Assembly (NCBI GenBank): GCA_933822405.4
Contig: CAKOGP040000001.1
Location: forward strand, 195,083 to 259,082
Origin: Cylindrotheca closterium
Lineage: Eukaryota > Bacillariophyta > Bacillariophyceae > Bacillariales > Bacillariaceae
DNA: 64,000 bases
Direction of reading: 5' to 3'
The translations under genes were made by a program, and so were the position numbers. Below are positions 44,021-55,410 of the stretch, one piece after another. Each line of letters opens with the position of its first letter. Positions within the stretch are counted from its first letter, which is position 1. The notes beneath the pieces are model-generated. The model was given only the letters and a program-made list of their open reading frames with translations, made no database searches and had not been told where the DNA came from.

Positions 44021-44568
44021 TTTCAGCCGAGGAAAGATATTTCAATCCAATATTCGAGGTGCTGGTGTTATTTTAGCAGACGCTATGATGATTGAGTGAA
44101 TCATCATCGTCGTTGTCATCGACTTTGGATTGTGTTGAAGTCGAAGGAATCGACTGTTTTTACAATTCATTCTCGCATCGAATTCGCGCTTCGATCATCT
44201 CTCCTCCATGGTACGAAGAACTCTGTATTACGGTACTTCCCTCCTATTGAAAGGTGAAGTACCAGGTACCTATCGCCACAGTATTCTGCAGGTATTACAA
44301 AAACTATCAGAAGCCAACACACGAAGGCACTCAGTGAAGGGATGAAACGGGCAGAAGATGATTTGTCAAGGACGGAGATTCGGCATTGTTTTCTCGCAAT
44401 CATGGGAGCTTACAAGATGAGGAGGGCCACGACAATAAGAGCATTACTGAATTAACAAAGCCAACAGTCTTTTGACGCCCTACATCACACATCACCCTAC
44501 TCTTTCAACTTCTCAGGGCGACTTTTGAGTCCAACAAGTCTGGACCACCCACCCATACTGAGAAGACA
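44021..44568. other. intergenic with a GTAC palindrome and a recurring motif
   Basis: This holds the promoter side of the helical-repeat gene. At 44233-44258 lies GTACTTCCCT followed by CCTATTGAAAGGTGAA, which recurs at 45348-45376. GTACCAGGTACC follows at 44259-44270. No coding frame is supported. Confidence 0.4.
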
Positions 44569-44932
44569 GTGAAGCTCGTTTCATCCTCCTCCGCCATTCT
44601 CCTTCTTGGTCTCGTTTCTCTCACCACGGCCCACAATGCCCACGTTCGAACCGGAAAGATGACCGAAGCGAGAGCTTGCCAAGATATTGAAAACTTTGGT
44701 GTTCGAGAAAGATGGGAAGTCATAAGACTGCAGCAAGTAAGTGCTTTCAGCTGAAGCGGCAAATGTGGATATCGTCCAGTGTGATGCTCAAAATTTTTCA
44801 CTTTTGCTTTTCTAGTTACGATGCAGAAGACTGTGCCGAATGGGGCTATAGGATGAGGTAGAATATGATGATGGGACGTATGAGACTCCCAATAGCGCCT
44901 GCCGCGTGTGCGGTGGAGGCTACCATGAGTAA
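44569..44932 (+). pseudogene. decayed gene for a secreted cysteine-rich protein
   Basis: GTG at 44569, in the context ACAGTGAAGCTC, opens a signal peptide (KLVSSSSAILLLGLVSLTTA) and continues to CQDIENFGV and RERWEVIRLQQ, where a GTAAGT donor occurs. A TTTTCTAG acceptor at 44808-44815 is followed by YDAEDCAEWGYRMR in one frame and then, after a frame shift near 44860, by EYDDGTYETPNSACRVCGGG and YHE with a TAA at 44930-44932. The C-G-G-G ending and Cys spacing resemble small secreted cysteine-rich proteins seen in diatom genomes. Broken points are the missing ATG, an intron phase mismatch and an in-frame TAG with a shift. No restored product is given. Confidence 0.6.
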
Positions 44933-45541
44933 ATCCTGCCAGAAAATCGAACCAGAAAAGTCCAAAGAGAGCGTTGGGTGATGTATTTTGAAGTAATAGC
45001 TGTTTCACGATGCCTCTGAAGCCAGAGGTCAGGAAATATTCCGAAGCCCGCGATCAGGTCGTTTGGAAATTGATAGCAAATTTACAGATACGGTAGCACG
45101 CAACGAATATTGTGTTTTTCTCTATATACTATATTCTTACAGCGTTTTGACTACCTCGTTGAAAATAAAATACCCAGCATTTCACGAACTACACCATTTT
45201 AAAAAACTACAGTACCGTTGAAAGGTGAAACCGTGTCACCAAAACGCAATGCTGTTCCTTTCGAGTGCGGAAACCTCCATTATTTGATATTAGCGGCAAT
45301 TGTCTGGTAGAAGTAGCCATTTCCCTGATTTTCGCAATCTCTTAACAGTACTTCCCTTCTAGTATTGAAAGGTGAACGAACTGCCTACTGACACACTATT
45401 CCACGTGTCACAAAACCTATCAAACACAATATCTCTACTTTCGATTTCCAAGCCATGGGAAATGTACTGCTTCCTCAAAATTCATAGTGGAACCACAACA
45501 GTAGCTCTCTTTTCAAAAATAACCAAGACGTTGTCAAGGCC
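44933..45541. other. intergenic after the decayed gene
   Basis: 609 bp lie here with no recognised gene. A TTGAAAGGTGAA motif occurs at 45218-45229 and again at 45365-45376. It may include the 3' UTR of the ABC transporter gene, whose stop lies at 45542. Confidence 0.4.
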
Positions 45542-47530
45542 TCACTGTACCAGCTGCTTCTCCATGAGTTGACGGAATGCCCCATCTGTCTTCATGAGTG
45601 TATCAAAGGATCCCATCTCGGCCACTTCGCCATCCCGAAGAACGGCAATGGAGCCAGCATTGCGAATGGTCGACAAACGATGGGCCACCAAGATAACCGT
45701 ACGACCTTGACACGCGATGTCAATTGCCTTTTGGACTTCTGCTTCCGAGACTGCATCCAAGGCACTTGTCGCTTCATCGAATACCACAATCGGTGGATTC
45801 TTGAGAATGCATCGAGCGACGGCAACTCGTTGTTTCTGACCACCAGAGAGTTGGGTTCCTCTTGGTCCCACGAGTGTTTGGAGACCATCTGGAAACTTGT
45901 CAGCAAATTCCAAGACATAGGCCAATCGTGCCGCTTCTCGAACTTCTTCATTAGTGGCATGCGGAGATCCGTAGCGAATGTTGTCTTCAATCGTGGTGGG
46001 AAAGAGCAAGGGTTCCTGCACCACAATTCCAACCTTTTGACGAATCTCTTGAGGTTCCATTTCGGTCAATGATTGGCCGCCAATAGTCACACTTCCATCT
46101 TGTGGATCATACAATCGTGTCAATAGTGATGTAATGGTAGACTTTCCAGCGCCACTACCACCAACTAGGGCCACAACTTGTCCTGGACTGATGGAAAGGT
46201 TGAGTCCCTTCAAAATCAATGACTCCTTCCTCGTTGGATAGGCAAAGGAAACATCCTTGAAGTCAACCGACATGGGGACCATGTCACGTTTTGGTTGACC
46301 ATGTGACTTGCTCAAGTCACCCCGTTCCATCATTTCAATTCCATCTTGTTTTACTATTATTCCATCCTTGTTGCCAGTGGTGGGAAGGATGTTCTCCAAG
46401 GTTTCATTCTCGACAATATCTAGGTTGGGAGATGGAATGGCTGGCTCTCGATCAATAATCTCAAAGACTCGACTGGCCGCGGCAACAGCTTTCATGAGAT
46501 CAATGTATTGGCTGGAGATGCCACTGACTGCCGCTCCCATCATTACCGAGTACATGACAAAACCTGCCAAGTCGCCTGGAGTCAGCTCTCCCTTTTGCAC
46601 TTGCACACCACCGTATCCGAGAACACATAGGACCGCCAAATTGAGAATCAGTTGCATCGTACTACCAAATAAGGCACGCAATTTGGCATTGTTGATTCCC
46701 TCTGCATGTGCTTCATTGACGGCTTGATGATATTGCTGCGCTTCATGAGATTCGGCCACAAACTGTTGAACGGTACGAATGCAGGTCAGTGCCTGTTCTG
46801 CCAAGGAGGTGGCTGAGGCATGCAACTCGCGGACTCGTTTTTGTCGATCTCGCATGCGTCGTCCCACAAAGCGAGCGCAAATGGCAATGGGCGGCAGAAT
46901 GGCAACCGAAATCAGTGCCAGGGATATCGACGTGTGAAAGAGCATGGCCACAGCTCCAATCGACATGACCATGTTTCGTAATAGTCCCAAGACTTGATCT
47001 GTCACAGCCGACTGTACCAAATCGGCATCCGAGGATAATCTTGATATGATATCTCCTTGCTTCATGGAATCAAAGTATTCGGCATCTTGTGATAGAATGC
47101 CAACGTAGAGTTTTCGACGCAGGCGAGCCACCATGCGGTGTCCTGCTTGAGCTTGCCACAGTATCCGAAAGAAACCAGCAACACCTGAAATGGTCATGAT
47201 ACCTAACAATATCATCAAAAGTCGAAAGGCGGATGGATCGTCATCGTCTTGTTCGTCTTTCTGATGGATGCTGATATCAATAATTCGTCCACTAAACTTT
47301 GGAACCGCGAGGGAAACGGCAGAGCTAAAGGTCATTGTCACGGCCGACATGATCATGAGATAACGTTCCGGTTGCGCCATCTTAAGCAGTCGACTCATGG
47401 TTTCCATATTTTGGGCTTTGTTGATGATGGGTTTCTTCTTGCTTGGTTCTTCTTCTTCATCATCGTTGGTGTTATCAACACGTTCATACTTCTGCTTGGT
47501 GGAAGGCGCTGTCGAAGAGGAGCGCAACAT
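45542..47530 (-). CDS. half-size ABC transporter, ABCB type
   Basis: A 662-residue single-exon protein with one membrane domain (about residues 55-350, six predicted helices) and one nucleotide-binding domain. The NBD has all ATPase motifs: Walker A GGSGAGKST at 457-465, Q-loop VVQEPLLFPTT, signature LSGGQ at 561-565, Walker B IVVFDE at 581-586, D-loop SALD and H-loop VAHRLST. The coupling-helix region ILSQDAEYFDSMKQGDIISR is typical of ABCB8/ABCB10/TAP-like exporters that work as dimers. The N-terminal 45 residues are polar and acidic rather than a clear mitochondrial presequence, so the membrane is uncertain. The start codon is 48 bp head-to-head from the first ATG toward the next gene. Confidence 0.92.
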   Translation of the reverse strand: MLRSSSTAPSTKQKYERVDNTNDDEEEEPSKKKPIINKAQNMETMSRLLKMAQPERYLMIMSAVTMTFSSAVSLAVPKFSGRIIDISIHQKDEQDDDDPSAFRLLMILLGIMTISGVAGFFRILWQAQAGHRMVARLRRKLYVGILSQDAEYFDSMKQGDIISRLSSDADLVQSAVTDQVLGLLRNMVMSIGAVAMLFHTSISLALISVAILPPIAICARFVGRRMRDRQKRVRELHASATSLAEQALTCIRTVQQFVAESHEAQQYHQAVNEAHAEGINNAKLRALFGSTMQLILNLAVLCVLGYGGVQVQKGELTPGDLAGFVMYSVMMGAAVSGISSQYIDLMKAVAAASRVFEIIDREPAIPSPNLDIVENETLENILPTTGNKDGIIVKQDGIEMMERGDLSKSHGQPKRDMVPMSVDFKDVSFAYPTRKESLILKGLNLSISPGQVVALVGGSGAGKSTITSLLTRLYDPQDGSVTIGGQSLTEMEPQEIRQKVGIVVQEPLLFPTTIEDNIRYGSPHATNEEVREAARLAYVLEFADKFPDGLQTLVGPRGTQLSGGQKQRVAVARCILKNPPIVVFDEATSALDAVSEAEVQKAIDIACQGRTVILVAHRLSTIRNAGSIAVLRDGEVAEMGSFDTLMKTDGAFRQLMEKQLVQ

Positions 47531-47680
47531 GACGTTATATTATGAGGCTTCTTATCGTGTGTTTCGTGTTCATCCAAGATGTATGATGACTATGAGGATA
47601 CAGAAAATACAGAAGAGAGCTGCAATGAACACGGTGGATGCAGGTTCGATGAGGTTCCAGAATTTTTCATATCAGAAACA

Positions 47681-47989
47681 NNNNNNNNNNNNNNNNNNNN
47701 NNNNNNNNNNNNNNNNNNNNNNNNNNNNNNNNNNNNNNNNNNNNNNNNNNNNNNNNNNNNNNNNNNNNNNNNNNNNNNNNNNNNNNNNNNNNNNNNNNNN
47801 NNNNNNNNNNNNNNNNNNNNNNNNNNNNNNNNNNNNNNNNNNNNNNNNNNNNNNNNNNNNNNNNNNNNNNNNNNNNNNNNNNNNNNNNNNNNNNNNNNNN
47901 NNNNNNNNNNNNNNNNNNNNNNNNNNNNNNNNNNNNNNNNNNNNNNNNNNNNNNNNNNNNNNNNNNNNNNNNNNNNNNNNNNNNNNNNN
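47681..47989. other. assembly gap (309 N)
   Basis: A run of undetermined bases hides the 5' part of the galactosyltransferase gene. The true gap length may differ from 309, since the frame before and after the gap cannot be matched with certainty. Confidence 1.
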
Positions 47990-47990
47990 G

Positions 47991-49130
47991 AGACGTCTCT
48001 TGTCCATTGTCTGTGTTATCGTGGTCTTTAAGATTGGAAACTACTTAGACGACAGTCCAGCCTCAAGACCTTTCACAGTCGTCGTTGATGTTGCACCAAG
48101 CCTCAAGCCCAATACAACAATGGCCGATAAAACTATCCCCCCATCGCATGTGAAACAATCTCCATCAACCACCAAGCGCAAGCCAAAGAGTAAATCTACG
48201 ACACCAAATACCAACGACTTTCTCTGTAAAAAGCTACACAAAAGCCCAGTGTTTCAGCAAATTCAAATTGCTAATTCTAAGAACAAAGCTTCTCCGAAAA
48301 TTCTATGTTTCATCATGAGTCATTCCAAAGCGACCACCAAGATCAATGCGGTTCTAAAGACATGGGGACGCAAGTGCGACAAGTTGCTGATTGCGTCCAA
48401 TGAAACTGACTCTCGTATTGGAGCAGTCAAAATGAATTCAGAAGCAAGTTATCTTGGGCTATGGAATAAATTGAACGAAACCATGACCTACATTTGGAAC
48501 GAATTTGGAGCTGACCAATTTGAATGGGTACTCAAGGCCGACGACGACACCTTTGTGATCATGGAGAATCTCAAGGAATATCTTTCGTCGTTGCCAAGCA
48601 CCCGCATGTCCTCTCAACCATCCATTCATGGTCGTAGATTCTCTTCCCCAAAATACAAGCACTTGGAACGGGACGAGTATTTTACAAATCCACAAAATGT
48701 CGACTTTGGGAAACGCTTCTACGCGAAGATGGATCGCAACGCGCCCGTGATTTACAATCATGGTGGTTCGGCATATGTCATGAATATGGGATATGTCCAG
48801 AAATTTGTAGAAGTTATGCATGGGCCCGACACGGTCCACGGGACTCCAGCCGAAGACATGGCGCATGGAGTGGTCATGGCCTATCACGACCTTTGGCCAA
48901 CCAATACCCGAGACGAATTGGGACGGGAACGCTTTCATCCCAAAGATCCTCAACTCATGTACAACATGCCCGAGGACAAGTTTCGATTATTCAACGACAA
49001 TCATCAACCAACCGGTGGTTTATCTGTGGGAGTGGACTGCTGTTCGGAGAAATCAATTACCTTTCATCACATCAAACCTAGCAACATGATTGCATTGGAA
49101 CGAGTATTCTATACCTGCCGTGGACTGTAG
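47991..49130 (+). CDS. C1GALT1-like beta-1,3-galactosyltransferase (GT31), 5' end in gap
   Basis: 379 codons are visible after the assembly gap. RRLLSIVCVIVVFKIGNYL is a signal-anchor, so the protein is a type II Golgi enzyme. The catalytic domain begins SPKILCFIMSHSKATTKINA, then VLKTWGRKCDKLLIASN. The metal-binding DXD-type motif is WVLKADDDTFVIMENL. GGSAYVMN, an acidic PAEDMAHG and the terminal VDCCSEKSITFHHIKPSNMI match core 1 O-glycan T-synthase. The start may be the ATG at 47579 (MYDDYEDTENTEESCNEHGG), which would be an acidic cytosolic tail. That frame is offset by one base from the downstream frame with the stated gap length. Only 40 bp separate its stop codon from the convergent TRAPPC11 stop. 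Confidence 0.85.
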   Translation, partial: RRLLSIVCVIVVFKIGNYLDDSPASRPFTVVVDVAPSLKPNTTMADKTIPPSHVKQSPSTTKRKPKSKSTTPNTNDFLCKKLHKSPVFQQIQIANSKNKASPKILCFIMSHSKATTKINAVLKTWGRKCDKLLIASNETDSRIGAVKMNSEASYLGLWNKLNETMTYIWNEFGADQFEWVLKADDDTFVIMENLKEYLSSLPSTRMSSQPSIHGRRFSSPKYKHLERDEYFTNPQNVDFGKRFYAKMDRNAPVIYNHGGSAYVMNMGYVQKFVEVMHGPDTVHGTPAEDMAHGVVMAYHDLWPTNTRDELGRERFHPKDPQLMYNMPEDKFRLFNDNHQPTGGLSVGVDCCSEKSITFHHIKPSNMIALERVFYTCRGL

Positions 49131-49170
49131 GCTGTAGAAAGGAAAAAATTCCAGTCTATTTGAAAGTTAC

Positions 49171-52100
49171 TTAGGGAACAATAAAAAGTTCCTTCCGGTC
49201 AGTGAGAGTCTCCTTGATTACCCAGGTTCCAAATCGATCACTGGAAACACAGACTCGGGGCATTTGGATGGCGCCTGCTCGGGTCGCAATGACAGTGTAG
49301 CAAAGATTGTGGATTTCAAATGCACCCAAGGCGACTGTGCCATCGACAAGACCGGATAGCATGTAACCCTGTGCCTCTCTATCGGCAATGGAGCCTTTAA
49401 AGCTGACTTTCAGCGCTTGATGCTGCGGGGTCATGTTTTTAATTTGGTAGGATATCGAAAAGGGAGATCCCACCTTTGGAGAAGATTGGAGACGATTCAT
49501 CTTGACAGCAAATGGTGCCTTCTCAATGTAACATGGGGGTCCGATAAACCTGCAGGTTGGAGGTGTCTTTAGCGGCAATGGACCATGTTCCGAGATGGGC
49601 TCACTAGAATCCGAAGTCACATAATCGTCGGGAAGAGTCAATGGGGCAGGGTTCCAGCCAACTGATATTACTCCCAAAGAAGAGCTCGTTGGTATCTGTT
49701 GATACCTCGGATTCACTTCAGCCAGCGCTGTCCAAGAAAAAGCAAATGTAGTTCCAGGAAGAAGCTCGCGGCAAGAGTCGCCATCTTCTCCCTTGTAGAG
49801 TAATCCAGATTCGTCTTTTCCTGTCAATAACTTGAACTCGCAAGGATGTTCGCCTTCGTCATTCTATCGCAACAGGATTGTGGGTGGTGAGACATAGAAT
49901 GAAATATTGATTTAGAACAATAGGTGTGGTCGCTTACCTTGAATCGAACTTCTTCAATATTTGGGACTAGGCTGTCATCTGCTGCAACAGCCTCCAAAGT
50001 ACACCTGGCTCCGACTCTTTCCCCATGCAATGCGACAATATCTGATGACTCATGGTGTCGGGGACTTGTAGCGTTCGGATCGGGAAGGAGATTGGATGGG
50101 TGCCGATTTCCACAAGGATGACTATCATTCAAACCGAGCTTGAATACAGCTGAAATTGGCGCTGCCCATTGCACACGAGCATTGTATTCGAGCGTAACAA
50201 TGTCATCTTCCACCTCGGTCAGTTCCTCTTCCGAAGCTTGAACTTCGTCTGGCTTCCTTCTGCCTCTCCGTCTCAATGGTTGATTTCCTTTTTGTGATGG
50301 ACGCTCTTGGCGATACGATACGGTTACATCCACATCAGTTTGACACATGTCTTGGTCAAATGAAAACTCGTCTCCGTCGCTTCCCTCTGACAATACAAAC
50401 TGCGCCCGGCTGATAGGTGGCAGAGGGCGGTATAAATCAAAATAGGTAAAGGCGGATTCACCGCCATTGAGCTGGGGTGCAATCGATACGAAATCAGAAG
50501 ATTCATTGCCGCCCCAACCCTCTGGGAGAGTATAGCCCACGTCTGCAGGTTGCGGAGGCAGGCCCTCCTGTTTCTTGACCAGTGTGGGTGTTCGAACATT
50601 GGGGTTCTCCTTGCTGAGACAAGATTCATCGGATCCAGCTTCTTGCGAGCCCACAATCCGTCTCACTTTTCCTTCTGGTGATACCAGGAAACTTGAGCAC
50701 GAAATTTTCACCTTCACACCCATGCATCGCTCGAACTCGCCCGCTTTAAATTTGAGCAATACCCGATTTACGGCACCTTCCATAGCTTTTCCATTTGTTT
50801 TCTGCTCGGTCAGATTGGTGATCACCATGTCTGCCATTGGAGACAACACGCGCAGGCAACGCGGTCCCCATGCCATGGGCGCTAGTTTTGGTCTTCTCCA
50901 TGCTGAAGCAAGGTAATTGTCTTCTTCGAATGGAGTTCGCTTAATGTTGGCATCCGTTCTCGCATATTTCTTCTCGATGGTGAGCTCGACAACTGTATTC
51001 TTCCCATCGCCAGTTGCAGATTGAACAGGGTAGAAATCTATCTTCAATCCATCGCATCGCAGAGGTCGCCCGCCCAAACACCGGAGACTCCACTGACCGC
51101 TGCTTTGTCCACCCTTTTTGTCCGCATTCACGTCTTCTTCCACCAATCTTGCACCGGCTACGAAGAACGAATATTTTAGGTCAATACTCCATGCAAGAAT
51201 GAATCAATAGAAACAACAAACCTTACCTCCAGATGAAATTCCACCTGTGCGCGGTCGAGCAGTTTTTGAAAAGGACCCTTTGCCAGCCGAACCCTCCTTC
51301 TCGCCTCCATTTCCAGTTTCGTCTATGGCAATGTCATTGATATCCTTCGGCAGTTGAATTTCTGTCGACAGCAAAATCTCTGCCTTTGCTTGCATTATTA
51401 TTCCCCTACCACTTCCTTGATCGGCATTCTTGGCGCACTGCAAATCAGTGGAAGGAATCGAGACGGAACCGGCAAGGCTTTTCAATGTCACAGAATCAAC
51501 CTGAACGGCATAATCCAAGTTGGATTTCAGCATCAAACGTGCTTTCACCTTGTCGCCAGCAAAGGCATGGGTAATGGACGGAAAACTGAGAAAAAAGGAA
51601 AACGGAAGAGTCGAGTCTGCTTCGTCATTGCAATCTCGGTACCATTCCACCGAACCTCCTCCACTCAGTTCCGAATACCGTACCAATGCTTTTCTCAAAT
51701 CGGCATTGGTCATTTGTGCATTAAAATATGTATCCAACAAGGCAGAAGCAAGCTTCTTCTCATCGTCACCTTGTGAAGGAATGTGTTGTTCGTAGCATCT
51801 GATCAACATGCGCCGTATGGTCACTTCCAAGCCAGGCCACCCGTCGCACAAGGTGGCGGCCGTGGTGAGATGAGGAATTGCCTCTTGGTGTCGACCCAAT
51901 CCGAGCAAAGTACCCCCAGCCAGATACTCCAAGCGGGCAGCAGATCGCTTCCAAGTCAAGTTGGGACTCGAGTTGACTTGTCGTTGCAATAATGAAAGGG
52001 CACGTTCGATGCATGCCAATGCCACCTCTGTAGCAATTATTCAAAGAGGTATTGTGAGTCATGTGAGAAGGACCTGGAACCAAAAGAACATTTTCAACAA

Positions 52101-54058
52101 AACAATAGCAACCTACCCCTATGATTGATTTTGGATTCTTCTTCCAAAGTTGGCAAATGCCCATCGGTATCCAACCCGCCCACAAACTTTTGTCTCATGC
52201 TATCCTGTGGTACGTTTTCTTCAAACAGTTCACCCTTTTCTTGAATCAATCGAATTTCCGCACCCAATCTCAATATAGCTTCGGCCGTCGCCTCGTAGGT
52301 CCTCCAAGGAGAACACCGAAATAGGATTTCGTCCATCTCTCGATTGGTACCATCAATGGCCTTGGGTGGATGTCGTTCCAATAGCTGCGATACGACCATG
52401 CGTTGGTGTGCCACATAGGCCCAATCCATCCAGGCCCCGGGGCCACCAAGGGATACTGACACGAAGGATCGTCGGGGAGAACAAAAGGCTGCCGAATGTT
52501 TTTGCCATTGTTTGGCGACCGCCAACAATCCACCTTCGACATGCGAGGTTAGACCAGATTGCAAGATTTTGAAATTGATCCAATCGGCAATCTTGCGGCA
52601 CTGGTGCAACATGTCTTCGGGTGGCGGATAGGATTTCAAAAAGTTGATTTCTTCTTCCGTCAATTCCCGTCGGACTTGGGTAATGCCCGATTCCAGTGCC
52701 AATTCGATGCCTTCCATTTCCAAATCTCCACCACCAGTCGACATGGAATCTTGAGACATGGAAACCTTGTCCATTAGAGAAGGTGGGGCAGCAGAGGAAG
52801 CTTGTTGTTGTTTTTGAAAGAGGTCTTCTCCGGTTCGTTGCTTGTGTTGTTTGCGATGCAAAAGGTACCGGTAATATAGATCTGCATTCCTATAGGCTTC
52901 CAGCATGAATTTGATGGATTTTTGTTCTTGCCATTGAAATTCGTGAAACAAGGCAATCTTGAAGCAATACCGAATGCTCAAGGGCAAGAGAATGGGAGAG
53001 AACCTCGAGGGTCCCAATTTGGCCAATTTTTGCTTGATGCGGGAAGCCTGTCTGGAATAGTATTGATAGGAAGCTTGTCGTGTAAAGCTGTGCAAATATT
53101 GCAGGGCAATCGAAGGAGGGGCATCCTGTTGCAAATCTCGATTGTGGAGCAACATTATTGTTTCTCCATTCTGCACCTTTTTGCTAACATTGGCACTCCA
53201 TTGTTCCGCAAGCACGTTGGTCACACCTTCTTGGACCAAGCCTACAATGTGCACTGGACATTGACGTTTGGGTGCCAAGGAATATCGCAGATTCTCCAAG
53301 GTGTTCATGAGATTTTCGTCGTGAGTGAATTGAGTCTGATCACAGGTTACTTGGACCACCACCAAAATGACAGACGGCAGTGCATGTGCATGCTTTTCGA
53401 CCCATCCTGATGGAAGGATACCATCGACTGGTTTGCCTCTCATGGTATTGACTAGACGCATCGTATTGAAGTTCTTGCCAATGTAGAATTGATGCACTCG
53501 ATTATTGTCTCCAGTGGCATCCTTGGAGGGTGGAAATCCATGCCGTGCGGAAATGGACATGATACGGGCGCGTTGGAAGAATCCTTGTCCATTTTGCAGT
53601 GCTTGAGCATAGGAAACATCGAGATCATGTTGGTGCAAGGGTGGTTCTAGCGAAGACTTGTTCCGTTTCTTGCGGCCCAGTTGGAATCGTTTGGAGGTAG
53701 TCCCTATCGAGTCACTGGATTTGAAGGAAGTGTCATCCCTGGATGCAGAACGTGGTACCGTGTGCGAGAGCAAGGCTTCATCGTCATCGGAATCATCTGC
53801 CGATTGATTTCTCAGTAGCGCATTCAATACATCTTTGGATGCCGTTGCGGATCCAGTACTGCCAAGTGGATGATCTCCCACCGAATCGTCCATCAAACTA
53901 GAGGCCATGGCATCTAGGAATCGATCAAATTGACTTCGAGACTGCGGAGGCTTCGTTGATGATCCTTTTGGTGTACCGACAGCATTATCAAAGGTGGCAT
54001 CGACGCAAAAGACCAAGGGAAAGACCCCCACTAATATTTCTCCGGGATAGGTTTCCAT
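49171..54058 (-). CDS. TRAPPC11: TRAPP complex subunit 11 (foie gras/gryzun) homologue
   Basis: Four exons, 52117-54058, 51227-52027, 49938-51157 and 49171-49863, with introns of 89, 69 and 74 nt encode about 1551 residues. The foie-gras region is evident around residues 330-420: RYCFKIALFHEFQWQEQKSI, then KFMLEAYRNADLYYRYLL. Upstream lies the TRAPPC11-type segment VSKKVQNGETIMLLHN. Downstream, TPR-like helices (LEYLAGGTLLGLGRHQEAIP) are followed by beta-rich gryzun-type sequence to the end (CYTVIATRAGAIQMPRV). TRAPPC11 is part of the TRAPPIII tether in ER-Golgi traffic and autophagy. The protein is longer than animal TRAPPC11 (about 1130 residues) because of Ser/Asp-rich N-terminal and middle insertions. 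All four exons were joined by splice consensus and frame. Confidence 0.82.
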
Positions 54059-54474
54059 CTTTGATTATCTATTAGATTGGAACTGCTGGAGCAACAATGG
54101 GCATTGACTGAACTGTTTACTCGTATAGTCGTATCTGGCGGTTTGAGAAAGACTCTTTCAACAATGTTTGCCTCTTGTAGAGAAATAGATAGAGCCGCGA
54201 GAAATAGTGCGCCGTTACCGACAAGCAAAGTGTTGACCGTATGATAGTATAGGCGGATTCGGACAATGATCTTTTGTTGTGCTGTGTGTGTGTCCTACAT
54301 CCGTTTTGGGGGAATCGATATCAAAATGCATCTATCCCCCTTTGAGACGATGAGCAGTCTGTATGTCCACCAGCCGCAGGATGAGAAACAAAGGAAGTAA
54401 ATCGAAGAACTTGCCAAAAACGAAGCAACACAATACGATTCCTCGTATAATAGATACCACATATATAAAACAAC

Positions 54475-55410
54475 ATGTTTCGACCAAGCACTGTCCTTTC
54501 TCGCTCGAGACGCCTAGCAGCCACATTGGCTCAAGCTAGTCACAGTGGAAACAGCACACAAACAACAACGGCGGCAGCAAAGGCTTCCACACGGTACCTT
54601 CATCAAGTAGCCTCTGCGGCATCTGGCAACAACTCGATCCATAACAGCAGCAATCTTCACGGAAACAAGAGCAAGAGCATTGATCAATTTCCCACTGCCA
54701 GTCATCAGCAACCACAATACCGAACCGTCTTTGTTCAGACTGAAAATACTCCCAATCCTGAATCCATCAAGTTTGTTCCCACCAACACGGTCGTGCTGGA
54801 AGACGATGGGACTGGCAATGGTTACTTTGTCAATAAGAGTGATCCCATGGAGGACATTCTCAAGAGTCCCCTTTGCACGGAACTCTTCAAAATTGATGGC
54901 GTCAAGGCTGTCTATTTGGGAAACACCTTTGTGACGGTTACCAAATTTGCCGAAGCCAAGTGGCAATTCATGCGCCCCGACATTTTTTCGTGTTTGATGG
55001 ACTTTTTCGAATCGGGACAATCCGCTCTCGTGGACCAACCCATTATTACGGATACTACCATTATGGATGATGATGATGAAATCGTGGCCATGATTAAAGA
55101 ATTGATTGAGCAGCGGATTCGACCGGCCGTGCAAGAGGATGGAGGTGACATTCGGTACATTAGTTTTGATGAACATGATGGTTTGGTCACGGTTCAATTG
55201 GCGGGATCCTGCGTGGGATGTCCATCGTCCAGTGTGACTTTGAAGCAAGGAGTAGAAAATATGCTCATGCACTACATTCCTGAAGTGACCAGTGTGGTGG
55301 CTCTGGAAGAGGAAGAAGAGGATGGTGAAGGCAATGAAGTGGAAGAAGTCAAGACGCAAAAGTCATATGAAGAACGATTGGCAGCAGCGGGAATTCCATT
55401 TTCAAATTAA
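54475..55410 (+). CDS. NFU1: mitochondrial Fe-S cluster protein NFU1
   Basis: A 311-residue single-exon protein. A Ser/Arg/Thr-rich presequence of about 80 residues leads to the Nfu N-terminal domain ([20 protein letters not shown], then [20 protein letters not shown]) and the C-terminal NifU domain ([18 protein letters not shown]). The cluster-ligating CxxC is Cys246 and Cys249 in [12 protein letters not shown]1 accepts and delivers [4Fe-4S] clusters to lipoyl synthase and respiratory enzymes in the mitochondrial matrix. The acidic stretch [14 protein letters not shown] near the C-terminus and the final [14 protein letters not shown] agree with eukaryotic NFU1. Its start is 416 bp head-to-head from TRAPPC11. 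Confidence 0.94.
   Translation: MFRPSTVLSRSRRLAATLAQASHSGNSTQTTTAAAKASTRYLHQVASAASGNNSIHNSSNLHGNKSKSIDQFPTASHQQPQYRTVFVQTENTPNPESIKFVPTNTVVLEDDGTGNGYFVNKSDPMEDILKSPLCTELFKIDGVKAVYLGNTFVTVTKFAEAKWQFMRPDIFSCLMDFFESGQSALVDQPIITDTTIMDDDDEIVAMIKELIEQRIRPAVQEDGGDIRYISFDEHDGLVTVQLAGSCVGCPSSSVTLKQGVENMLMHYIPEVTSVVALEEEEEDGEGNEVEEVKTQKSYEERLAAAGIPFSN

Noticed and set aside
44505..45008. 167-codon minus-strand frame antisense to the decayed cysteine-rich gene
   Set aside because: It starts with GTG, and its composition is explained as the shadow of the plus-strand sequence, which shows recognisable signal-peptide and Cys motifs.
54460..54470. TATA-like ATATATAAAA before NFU1
   Set aside because: It lies only about 5-15 bp before the ATG, too close to place a transcription start downstream, so I do not call it a TATA box.
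54514..55359. 281-codon minus-strand frame antisense to NFU1
   Set aside because: It is the mirror of a strongly conserved NFU1 coding region and has no family features of its own.
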